Positions 7,220 through 12,455 of a DNA stretch of 12,455 bases are shown here, piece after piece (within the stretch, counting starts at the first letter, position 1; each line of letters starts with the position of its first letter). The stretch is taken from NCBI GenBank assembly GCA_019689615.1, contig JADGHD010000086.1, positions 1-12,455 on the forward strand. The letters run 5' to 3'. The notes below the pieces were generated by a model. The model did not search any database. It worked only from the letters and a program-made list of their open reading frames with translations, and had not been told where the DNA came from. The DNA comes from Frankia sp. (GTDB taxonomy: Bacteria; Actinomycetota; Actinomycetes; Frankiales; Frankiaceae). Position numbers and translations under genes: made by a program.

Positions 7220-8486
7220 AGTCGAGGAACTCGCGCAGGCGGCCGGCGATCGCGGGCTTGCGCAGCTCACGCAGCGTGTCCCGCTCGATCTGCCGGATCC
7301 GCTCCCGGGTCAGCCCGAGGCGGTTGCCGACCTCGGCGAGGGTGTGCTGCTTGCCGTCGGCCAGGCCGAACCGCAGCCGCATCACCTCGCGCTCGCGCGG
7401 GTTCAGGCTCGCGAGCACGTTGTCGATCTCGTCCTGCATCGCGCCGTAGGAGGCGGCGTCAGCGGGCGAGGTCGCGTCCGCGTCCTCGATGAAGTCGCCG
7501 AGCACGGAGTCACCGTCGTCGCCGACGGCGGTCTCCAGGCTGACCGTGTCCTGCGCGTACCGGCGCAGCTCCACGACCTGCTCCAGCGGCATGTCCAGCT
7601 CGAGCGCGAGCTCCTCGTCGGTCGGCTCGCGGCCGAGGGTGGACACCAGCTGGCGCTGCAGCCGCGTGATCTTGTTGATCTGCTCGACCACGTGCACCGG
7701 GATGCGGATCGTGCGGGCCTGGTCGGCCAGCGCGCGGCCGATGGCCTGGCGGATCCACCAGGTCGCGTAGGTGGAGAACTTGTAGCCCTTGGCGTAGTCG
7801 AACTTCTCGACCGCGCGGATCAGGCCAAGGTTCCCCTCCTGCACGAGGTCGAGCAGCGTCATGCCGCGGCCGCTGTACTTCTTCGCGACCGAGACGACCA
7901 GCCGCAGGTTGGCGGACACCAGCTGCTGCTTGGCGGCCTCCCCCTCGCGGACCAGCGTCCGCAGGTCCCGGCACAGGTCGGGGTCGAGGTCGGGCTCGGT
8001 CTCGAGCTTGTGCTCGGCGAACAGGCCGGCCTCCACCCGCTTGGAAAGCTCGACCTCCTGGGCGGCGTTGAGCAGCGGCACCCGGCCGATCTCGCGCAGG
8101 TACATCCGCACGAGGTCGGCGGTGCCGGCGTGCTCGGCGCTCCCGCGACCGGACTCGACCGGCTCGGCCTCGGCCCGCTCGTCGTCCTCCTCCTCGTCGA
8201 GGACGTCGACGCCGGCGGCGGTCAGCCGGGAGACGAGCGCGGGCATCAGCTCGGTGCCGATGTCGGCGGCCTCGAGCGCCTCACGCAGCTCAGAGCGACT
8301 GAGCTCACCGGTCTCCCGCCCACGCGCGATCAGCTCGGCGACGGCGGAGACATCGAGGTCGTCGACGTCGTCGGTGACCGCGGTGAGGGTGCGGCTGGGA
8401 GAGGTACGGGCAGCAGGCGAGCGACGCGTACGACGCGCGCGAGCGCGCGGGGCGTCCTCGTGAAGTTCCAGAGCAGGCAGCGTCAT
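7218..8486 (-). CDS. sigA: Principal-type RNA polymerase sigma-70 factor (RpoD/SigA/HrdB family)
   Basis: The protein has 422 aa from ATG at 8486. An earlier in-frame ATG (8582) adds only non-homologous residues. After a basic N-terminus (1-40), residues 46-101 resemble sigma region 1.1: VAELIARGRETGELSRSEL aligns with the E. coli sigma-70 helices, then an acidic DEEEDDERAEAE stretch follows. Region 1.1 is typical of group 1 (vegetative) sigma factors. Region 1.2 is TADLVRMYLREIGRVPLLN (122-140). Region 2 is 190-262, with DLVQEGNLGLIRAVEKFDY and the -10-reading YATWWIRQAIGRALADQA. Region 3 is about 263-345. Region 4.2 ends in TLAEVGNRLGLTRERIRQIE (382-401). It directs RNA polymerase to TTGACA/TAnnnT-type promoters. 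The body is also close to Streptomyces HrdA/HrdD, so whether it is the only principal sigma factor is not settled by this window. It is monocistronic, convergent with aacS. Confidence 0.92.
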   Translation of the reverse strand: MTLPALELHEDAPRARARRTRRSPAARTSPSRTLTAVTDDVDDLDVSAVAELIARGRETGELSRSELREALEAADIGTELMPALVSRLTAAGVDVLDEEEDDERAEAEPVESGRGSAEHAGTADLVRMYLREIGRVPLLNAAQEVELSKRVEAGLFAEHKLETEPDLDPDLCRDLRTLVREGEAAKQQLVSANLRLVVSVAKKYSGRGMTLLDLVQEGNLGLIRAVEKFDYAKGYKFSTYATWWIRQAIGRALADQARTIRIPVHVVEQINKITRLQRQLVSTLGREPTDEELALELDMPLEQVVELRRYAQDTVSLETAVGDDGDSVLGDFIEDADATSPADAASYGAMQDEIDNVLASLNPREREVMRLRFGLADGKQHTLAEVGNRLGLTRERIRQIERDTLRELRKPAIAGRLREFLD

Positions 8487-8616
8487 CAGTGATAGATCCG
8501 AGAGTCGGTGATGCGGGTGGGTCGTCGTCCTTGCACGTGGGGGTAACGTCTGACGACGCGAAGCGATTCCCCGCGCAGGCACGGCTGGACGGCAGCGAAC
8601 GCCGGGCCCACGTGGC

Positions 8617-8646
8617 AGTGTAGACCCTCTTCCTCGGGACGCTGAA
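8617..8646 (-). promoter_or_regulatory. Candidate promoter of the sigma factor gene
   Basis: On the minus strand, TTCAGC (8646-8641) and TACACT (8622-8617) are separated by 18 bases. The -10 matches TAnnnT and the -35 matches weakly. This would give a 5' leader of about 125 nt before the ATG at 8486. The ATG itself has no Shine-Dalgarno. Confidence 0.35.
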
Positions 8647-8654
8647 CCCGCTTG

Positions 8655-8723
8655 TCGCGAAGACTACTCGCCAGATCGGCCGCTGTGGCCGAAACGACCA
8701 ACTAACTGGGAACTTCTTCGCGA
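8655..8723. repeat. Nested inverted repeats upstream of the sigma factor promoter
   Basis: TCGCGAAG (8655-8662) is exactly complementary to CTTCGCGA (8716-8723). Between them TCGGCC (8676-8681) pairs with GGCCGA (8687-8692) around a five-base loop. Together they could form a stem enclosing a hairpin, or be binding sites just upstream of the candidate -35. Confidence 0.4.
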
Positions 8724-9098
8724 TCAGCGGAACCCCGTGACCAGGGCGATGGCGATGCGCATCTGGCCTGATACGCAAGGCACCGAAAGGCATCTCCGCG
8801 GGGTGCGCCCGCCGCTTCCTGACCTCCCCTCGACTCCGTTCCGGATACCCGGGAGCACCCCGGCCATGGTGTGACCCTTGCCACCCGACCGTGCACGTCC
8901 CAGTCGCGATCTGGCGTTGCCGGTCAGTTGCCGATTGGTTGCCGGAAGATTGCCCACTCCTTGCGGGCCCGCCAGGCCGGCGCGGCCCGGTCGCGGGCGT
9001 GGGTGACCGGCGCGCCCGCGCCCTTCGCCAGGGCTCGCCGACCGCCTGGGTCAGCAGGGCCCGCCGACTGCCCTGGGCCAGCGCGCAAGCGCCGCCGG

Positions 9099-9131
9099 CC
9101 GGCCGGGCCACGCTGCTGGCGGCCCGGCCGG
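9099..9131 (-). terminator. Hairpin terminator candidate downstream of the glycoside hydrolase gene
   Basis: CCGGCCGGGCC (9099-9109) pairs perfectly with GGCCCGGCCGG (9121-9131) around an 11-base loop, starting 11 bases after the glycosidase stop codon. It is a strong stem with no U-tract. Confidence 0.6.
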
Positions 9132-9141
9132 TCACGGCGGG

Positions 9142-10641
9142 CTACTGGGCGCCGGCTGGCCTGTCGTCCTCGGTCGCCCGGCGCGCTGCCGGGATGCCGG
9201 GGACGCCGGTGCGGGCGGCGGAGCGGGCCGCCGTCTCCTGGATCTCCGGCAGGTCCGGCCGGGCCAGAAGGTCCACCAGCAGCGCCGCCGTCCAGGAGAA
9301 GCTGTTGCTGCCGGCGCCGCTGCCGTCCAGCGGCGAGTAGTACTCGAACATCTGCCCCGAGCTGCTGATCAGGTTCAGGATGCTCGCGCGCAGCTCGCGC
9401 GCCGCCTCGTGCCGGCCGTAGCGCTCCAGCCCGTCCGCGAGCAGCCAGTTGATGTTGATCCACACGGGGCCCTGCCAGTAGCAGCGCGGCAGGAAGGCCG
9501 GGGCGTCGGTGGGCACGCTCGCCACCCCGTAGCCGGGCCAGTAGCGCGGCGACGTCATCGCCTTGACCATCCCGTCGACGCGTTCCTCGGGAACGACGCC
9601 GGCATAGAGCGGAAGGAAGCCCGCGATGGTCTCGTGCCGCAGTAGCTTGCCGGTGCGGAAGTCCCGGCTGAAGTACGTCGACTGGGACCACAGCTGCTCC
9701 ATCGCGGCCCGGCAACGACGCATCGACCGCGTGAGCCGCTTCGGCAGCGCCACCCCGACCTCGGCGGCGATCTCGGTGAGATGGTCGTTCGCCCGCACAA
9801 GGATCGCGTTGAACGCGACGTCCTCGACCAGCGGCACGTCGGTCTCGCGAATGCGGCGGAACTCGTATCCGCTGCGGCGCAGCTCGCGCACCACCCGGTA
9901 CAGCGTGAACAGGTCCGCCGCGGTGAGCCGCTCCTCCGGCGGCACCTCCTTGGCGTCGCGGCGCAGCGCGTCCAGCGCCTCGGCGGTGCCCAGCCGGCGC
10001 AGCACCTTCACCCGGCGCGGGGTGAGCGGGAGCGTGGCCTCCATCCAGGGCGGGGTGTTGTCCATCCCCGACTCCCACGAGTGCACCAGCGTCACCAGGC
10101 CGTGGTCGTCCGGGTCGCGCTCGACGTGCAGGAACTCGTGGAACCGGATCAGGCCGGGCAGCAGCTCCCGGTAGAAGTCGGCCCGCTCGGACGGGGTGAG
10201 CATCTCCCCCACCCGGACCGCAGCCTCGGCGATCATTGGCGGCTGGGTGATCCCCGTCGTGTGCACGCCGGTGGCCGTCGTGACGTAGCGGTCGATCCGC
10301 CAGCGCTGCGGCCCGGCATGGTAGAAGTCGTCCGTTTCCGCGAAGATCACGTGCGGGATCATGCCGTTCGGCCACTGGCCGCGCAGCAACGAGAGCACCT
10401 CGGCTGCCGCGCGCGCCGGGTCGACATGCCGCAGCCCGATGGCGATGAAGCAGGAATCCCACAGCCACTGGTGCGGGTAGAGGGTCGGCGACGGCCGGGT
10501 GACCTCACCCAGGTCGTTGCTGCGCAGAACCGTGAGCGCGGTCTCGCGCAGTGCGGTCAGCTCGGGCGAAAGTGTATGTATAAGGGACATATCTGGCCGA
10601 AGGGTGGACGAAGACGTCCCCGCAGACGTCGGAACGGACAT
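9142..10641 (-). CDS. (alpha/alpha)6-barrel glycoside hydrolase, GH63/MGH1-like (mannosylglycerate/glucosylglycerate hydrolase-related)
   Basis: The protein has 499 aa from ATG at 10641; an in-frame ATG at 10590 (M18) is an equally good start on homology, since conserved sequence begins near residue 33. There is no signal peptide, so it is cytoplasmic. Marks: LYPHQWLWDSCFIAIGL (54-70), GQWPNGMIPHVIF (88-100), ITQPPMIAEA (131-140), WESGMDNTPPW (189-199) with candidate acid D194, YWQGPVWININWLLADG (388-404), and FEYYSPLDGSGAGSNSFSW (432-450) with candidate base E433. These are the signatures of GH63-like hydrolases that cleave mannosyl- or glucosylglycerate, compatible solutes or precursors of mycobacterial glucosylated polysaccharides. 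The exact substrate cannot be read from sequence. The tail after about 465 is disordered. TACCCT six bases before ATG 10641 suggests a leaderless mRNA and favours that start. It shares the strand with lexA but is separated by 307 bp of repeats, so it is probably its own unit. Confidence 0.85.
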   Translation of the reverse strand: MSVPTSAGTSSSTLRPDMSLIHTLSPELTALRETALTVLRSNDLGEVTRPSPTLYPHQWLWDSCFIAIGLRHVDPARAAAEVLSLLRGQWPNGMIPHVIFAETDDFYHAGPQRWRIDRYVTTATGVHTTGITQPPMIAEAAVRVGEMLTPSERADFYRELLPGLIRFHEFLHVERDPDDHGLVTLVHSWESGMDNTPPWMEATLPLTPRRVKVLRRLGTAEALDALRRDAKEVPPEERLTAADLFTLYRVVRELRRSGYEFRRIRETDVPLVEDVAFNAILVRANDHLTEIAAEVGVALPKRLTRSMRRCRAAMEQLWSQSTYFSRDFRTGKLLRHETIAGFLPLYAGVVPEERVDGMVKAMTSPRYWPGYGVASVPTDAPAFLPRCYWQGPVWININWLLADGLERYGRHEAARELRASILNLISSSGQMFEYYSPLDGSGAGSNSFSWTAALLVDLLARPDLPEIQETAARSAARTGVPGIPAARRATEDDRPAGAQ

Positions 10642-10647
10642 CGTGCG

Positions 10648-10653
10648 AGGGTA
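10648..10653 (-). promoter_or_regulatory. Candidate -10 box for leaderless glycoside hydrolase transcript
   Basis: TACCCT on the minus strand fits TAnnnT and ends six bases before ATG 10641, the same geometry as TACCGT-N6-ATG at acuC. There is no Shine-Dalgarno and no clear -35. Confidence 0.4.
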
Positions 10654-10788
10654 CCGACGCCCTGTTACACGGCACGGGCCACCCGTGGGTCAGTCCGGGA
10701 TCGGCGTTTCCCGACGTCGCCGGCTTGTCCAACAATTCGCCTTCACGACAGCGCCCGGTGGGCCCGCCGAGAGCCCGGCACTGCCGGG

Positions 10789-10857
10789 GACGCCGCGGGC
10801 GATGGCGCCGCCGCCGGAGACGCCGCGGGCGATGGCGCCGCCGCCGGGGACGCCGCG
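10789..10857 (+). repeat. 30-bp tandem repeat, 2.3 copies
   Basis: Two 30-bp units (10789-10818 and 10819-10848) differ only at the last base. Each begins GACGCCGCGGGCGATGGCGC. A third copy breaks off after nine bases (10849-10857). It is non-coding, between the lexA stop and the glycosidase start. Confidence 0.85.
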
Positions 10858-10885
10858 CGGGCCGGCACCCCCGGACCCGCCGCGG

Positions 10886-10903
10886 GCCCGCTTCGGGGCG
10901 GGC
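10886..10903 (-). terminator. Hairpin downstream of lexA
   Basis: GCCCGC (10886-10891) pairs with GCGGGC (10898-10903) around TTCGGG, 46 bp past the lexA stop. It is a short GC stem without a U-tract and only a modest terminator candidate. Confidence 0.4.
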
Positions 10904-10948
10904 GGCCAGCCCGGCTGCCCCGCCGGCCCGGCCGCCTGCCCCGTCGGC

Positions 10949-11776
10949 CTACACCCGGCGCAGGACGGTGACGATGCGGCCGAGGATCGTGGCCTGCTCG
11001 CCGGGGATGTCGTCGAAGGCCGGGTTCTCCGGCTGCAGCCAGACCCGGTCGCCGCGGCGGCGGAAGCGCTTCACCGTCGCCTCGCCGTCGATCATCGCGG
11101 CGACGATGTCGCCGTTCTCCGCCACCGGCTGCTGGCGGACGACGACCAGGTCGCCGTCGCAGATGGCGGCGTTGATCATCGACTCGCCGACGACGCGGAG
11201 CAGGAACAGCGTGCCCTCACCGACGATCTCGCGCGGCAGCGGCAGCACGTCCTCGATCGCCTGCTCGGCCAGGATCGGGCCACCGGCGGCGATCCGCCCG
11301 ACCAGCGGGACGTACGCCGTCGCCGCCGACGGGGCCTCGTCCTCGGCGGCGTCGGCGCCCATCGTGTGCACCCGCAGCGGCGCGACCTGGCCGCGGCCCG
11401 GGGTGCCCCGCCCGGCGACGGGTCGGCCACGGCGGGTGGGCCGGACCGGCCGCCCGTCCTCCGGCGCGACCACCTCGATCGCCCGCGGCCGGTTGGGATC
11501 GCGGCGCAGCAGGCCCTTCTCCTCGAGCATCCTGAGCTGGTGGGCGACGCTGCTGGTGCTGGTGAGCCCGACCGCCTCACCGATCTCGCGCACGCTCGGC
11601 GGGTACCCGCGCCGCTCGACCGCGTCGCGGATCACCTCGAGCACCCTGCGCTGCCGGGGGGTCAGCCCAGAGGCATCCGCCGGGCCGTCGGGAAAGTCCC
11701 GCACGGTGGCGCCGCTGCGGCCGTCGGCGGCACCGCGCGCACTTGCCCGGCGCGGTCCCCTGCCCTGCGTGGTCAT
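10949..11776 (-). CDS. lexA: LexA repressor, SOS regulator with autoproteolytic S24 domain
   Basis: The protein has 275 aa from ATG at 11776, preceded by GAGGAG. The frame is open far upstream, but that part is not LexA-like. Residues 38-100 form the winged helix-turn-helix: LTPRQRRVLEVI, YPPSVREIGEAVGLTSTSSV, HQLRMLEEKGLLRRD. Residues 154-275 are the S24 cleavage domain: cleavage site RIAAGGPILAEQ (A164-G165), nucleophile S199 in VVGESMINAAICDGDLV, and general base K236 in DGEATVKRF. All key residues are intact. Activated RecA stimulates self-cleavage, derepressing DNA-repair genes and lexA itself. Two SOS boxes upstream indicate autoregulation. Unusual points are a 37-residue N-terminal extension and an Arg/Gly/Pro-rich linker of about 50 residues (104-153), much longer than in E. 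coli LexA (202 aa in all). A divergent gene begins at 12340. Confidence 0.97.
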   Translation of the reverse strand: MTTQGRGPRRASARGAADGRSGATVRDFPDGPADASGLTPRQRRVLEVIRDAVERRGYPPSVREIGEAVGLTSTSSVAHQLRMLEEKGLLRRDPNRPRAIEVVAPEDGRPVRPTRRGRPVAGRGTPGRGQVAPLRVHTMGADAAEDEAPSAATAYVPLVGRIAAGGPILAEQAIEDVLPLPREIVGEGTLFLLRVVGESMINAAICDGDLVVVRQQPVAENGDIVAAMIDGEATVKRFRRRGDRVWLQPENPAFDDIPGEQATILGRIVTVLRRV

Positions 11777-11841
11777 GGCGTACCGTTCTCCTCGCTGGCC
11801 GTGGGCCGGACGAACTGGTCCGCGTCCCACCTGATCGCCAT
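11773..11841 (-). CDS. Possible 22-codon leader ORF overlapping the lexA start (ATGA)
   Basis: ATG at 11841 opens a 22-codon frame, MAIRWDADQFVRPTASEENG followed by TP. Its TGA overlaps the lexA ATG as ATGA, the classic arrangement for translational coupling. Twenty of 22 third codon positions are G or C. GGTGGGA lies eight bases upstream as a possible Shine-Dalgarno. The frame lies wholly between the SOS boxes and lexA, so it would be on the lexA transcript. In such GC-rich DNA a short biased frame can arise by chance, and no homologue is recognised. Confidence 0.3.
   Translation of the reverse strand: MAIRWDADQFVRPTASEENGTP
11788..11793 (-). promoter_or_regulatory. Ribosome binding site of lexA
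   Basis: GAGGAG on the minus strand ends 11 bases before ATG 11776. The spacing is slightly long, but this is the best Shine-Dalgarno near lexA and it fixes the start against the open frame upstream. Confidence 0.6.
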
Positions 11842-11867
11842 GACCGTAGTCCCACCGCGCGGAAATC

Positions 11868-11883
11868 TCAAACAGGCGTTCGA
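11868..11883. promoter_or_regulatory. SOS box (LexA operator) 1
   Basis: TCAAAC-AGGC-GTTCGA matches the actinobacterial consensus TCGAAC-N4-GTTCGA at 11 of 12 defined positions. It lies 92 bp upstream of the lexA start, as expected for autoregulation. Confidence 0.85.
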
Positions 11884-11922
11884 GCGTGTCCGGGTGTTCT
11901 GTCGGCTCTGTACGTGTAAGAA

Positions 11923-11938
11923 TCGACCACAAGTTCGA
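11923..11938. promoter_or_regulatory. SOS box (LexA operator) 2
   Basis: TCGACC-ACAA-GTTCGA also matches TCGAAC-N4-GTTCGA at 11 of 12 defined positions. It is centred 55 bp from box 1, on the side facing the divergent right-edge gene. Minus-strand promoter-like TACACG/TACAGA sequences lie between the two boxes. Confidence 0.75.
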
Positions 11939-11982
11939 ACGCGGCCGGGCTCGGCGGCTCGTCGGCGCGGCCCGGCTCCCCT

Positions 11983-12069
11983 GGCACGCATCCAGCTGGC
12001 CACAGAGCTGGCACACATAGATCTGACACCGACAGAGCTGACACGCACAGATCTGGCACGCACTGAGCT
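11983..12069 (+). repeat. 15-bp tandem repeat array, about six degenerate copies
   Basis: Units at 11983-11997, 11998-12009 (12 bp), 12010-12024, 12025-12039, 12040-12054 and 12055-12069 follow the pattern GRCACGCACAGAKCT, with AGATCT and AGAGCT/GAGCTC alternating at unit ends. A degraded copy continues to about 12090. The array is less GC-rich than its surroundings and starts 45 bp beyond SOS box 2. Because 15 is a multiple of three, all frames show five-residue periodicity, so this is not evidence of coding. Confidence 0.8.
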
Positions 12070-12327
12070 CGCACGCATACCGCGCCGTCTGGCACGACCC
12101 GGCATACCCACCGCGCCGCACGGCACGGGCCGCTCCCGGTCCCGCGCGGCACGCCCTGGACCCGCCGCGCGGCTCATGAGGTCGTCCTTCCCGCCGGGCC
12201 CTGCCCCGTGCCCGGCACCGCACCGGCAGCGGCCACCCGCCGCGCCGGTCGGCTCCCCGTCGCGAAGTCGCCCCCCGGACCGAACCCGGGCCTCGCTGTC
12301 GCGCCACCCGCGACGGCATCCTCAGCC

Positions 12328-12334
12328 GAGGAGG
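12328..12334 (+). promoter_or_regulatory. Strong ribosome binding site of the right-edge gene
   Basis: GAGGAGG lies five bases before GTG 12340. It is the best Shine-Dalgarno in the window and the main evidence for a gene starting there. Confidence 0.75.
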
Positions 12335-12339
12335 TTGGC

Positions 12340-12455
12340 GTGGCAAACGCCGACGTGATCAGCTTTCCCGTCGCCGCGCGTCGGCGCGGTTCGAAGCCAA
12401 CGGACCGGCGCATGCCATCGTCACCGCCCCCCGGCGGGAGCCCGCGCCCCCGGGC
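12340..12455 (+). CDS. N-terminal fragment of an unidentified protein divergent from lexA (possibly LysM-domain)
   Basis: GTG at 12340, five bases after GAGGAGG, opens 38 codons before the window ends: VANADVISFPVAARRRGSKP, then a Pro/Arg/Ser-rich stretch. No domain is visible in this fragment. In mycobacteria the gene divergent from lexA (Rv2719c in M. tuberculosis) encodes an SOS-induced LysM envelope protein that slows division. A basic, proline-rich cytoplasmic tail ahead of a membrane segment would suit such a protein. The identity is inferred from position only. The two SOS boxes in the shared upstream region make damage induction plausible. Confidence 0.6.
   Translation, partial: MANADVISFPVAARRRGSKPTDRRMPSSPPPGGSPRPR

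Larger units (their letters stand above)
8487..9141. other. 655-bp non-coding region upstream of the sigma factor gene
   Basis: The part next to the gene (8487-8723) is less GC-rich than its surroundings and holds the candidate promoter and inverted repeats listed separately. The far part (about 8990-9141) is very GC-rich and holds the 3' hairpin of the glycosidase gene. The open frames here have poor codon bias and no recognisable product. I see no tRNA or known RNA fold, although a long untranslated leader or a small RNA is possible. Confidence 0.5.
10642..10948. other. Intergenic region between lexA and the glycoside hydrolase gene
   Basis: The 307 bp after the lexA stop contain a hairpin, a 30-bp tandem repeat and, at the far end, the glycosidase start region. 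No gene is evident. The long open plus-strand frames here are Pro/Ala/Arg composition artefacts. Confidence 0.5.
11777..12339. other. 563-bp divergent regulatory region between lexA and the right-edge gene
   Basis: From lexA outward it holds the lexA leader (with the possible 22-codon frame), two SOS boxes, a less GC-rich promoter segment, the 15-bp repeat array, and about 240 bp of featureless GC-rich DNA ending in the Shine-Dalgarno of the next gene. The open frames crossing it have no recognisable product. Confidence 0.6.

Noticed and set aside
8486..8701. 71-codon minus-strand frame ending in a TGATG overlap with the sigma factor start
   Set aside because: TTG start, poor third-position bias and no recognisable product. 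It would span the candidate sigma promoter. The overlap alone is not enough.
11983..12075. Pentapeptide-repeat protein encoded by the 15-bp array
   Set aside because: Only about six units, no start or ribosome binding site in that frame, and 15-bp DNA repeats give five-residue periodicity in every frame.
11983..12090. CRISPR array
   Set aside because: The units are contiguous 15-mers with no unique spacers.
11777..12346. Upstream extension of lexA giving a 465-residue Cys-rich N-terminus
   Set aside because: It crosses both SOS boxes and the 15-bp repeats, and the Shine-Dalgarno supports ATG 11776. The CQ/CA periodicity comes from the DNA repeat.
12388..12398. GGTTCGAAGCC resembling a tRNA T-arm
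   Set aside because: No acceptor, D or anticodon stems around it, and it lies inside the coding start of the right-edge gene.

Overview
The window is very GC-rich, has little non-GC third-position sequence in its real genes, and encodes a principal-type sigma factor, an actinobacterial LexA with actinobacterial-type SOS boxes, and GTG starts. This points to a high-GC actinobacterium, most likely Frankia or a close relative. The genus is an inference from gene content and composition, not from a search.

Left to right: (i) at the left edge, on the minus strand, the N-terminal 213 codons of a Pro/Gly/Tyr-rich low-complexity protein (640 down to the edge); (ii) a two-gene minus-strand operon, acuC (4892-3582) and then a GNAT/acyl-CoA-synthetase fusion of the PatA type (3585-913), joined by a GTGA start/stop overlap; (iii) divergent from it, on the plus strand, acetoacetyl-CoA synthetase aacS (5030-7060), with a 137-bp shared promoter region holding a perfect 16-bp palindrome; (iv) a bidirectional terminator, then a convergent minus-strand principal sigma factor (8486-7218) with a 655-bp upstream gap; (v) a minus-strand (alpha/alpha)6-barrel glycoside hydrolase of the GH63/mannosylglycerate- or glucosylglycerate-hydrolase-like type (10641-9142); (vi) minus-strand lexA (11776-10949); (vii) a 563-bp divergent region with two SOS boxes and a 15-bp tandem repeat array; (viii) at the right edge, the first 38 codons of a plus-strand gene with a strong ribosome binding site. 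Its position opposite lexA suggests the LysM-protein gene found there in mycobacteria.

The most interesting unit is aacS/acuC/patA. PatA would acetylate the catalytic lysine in the C-terminal TGKKLEV motif of AacS and switch it off. AcuC, a zinc deacetylase with all catalytic residues intact, would switch it back on. The synthetase half of PatA has lost the whole phosphohistidine segment needed for catalysis, so it is probably a ligand or energy sensor rather than an enzyme. Writer, eraser and substrate are therefore adjacent, with writer and eraser translationally coupled.

The right half is a regulatory neighbourhood: sigma factor, LexA and a likely cell-envelope SOS gene. A comparable clustering of sigA/sigB with lexA exists in Mycobacterium tuberculosis. 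Several genes lack a Shine-Dalgarno sequence and have a TAnnnT box 6-8 nt before the start codon, which suggests leaderless mRNAs.
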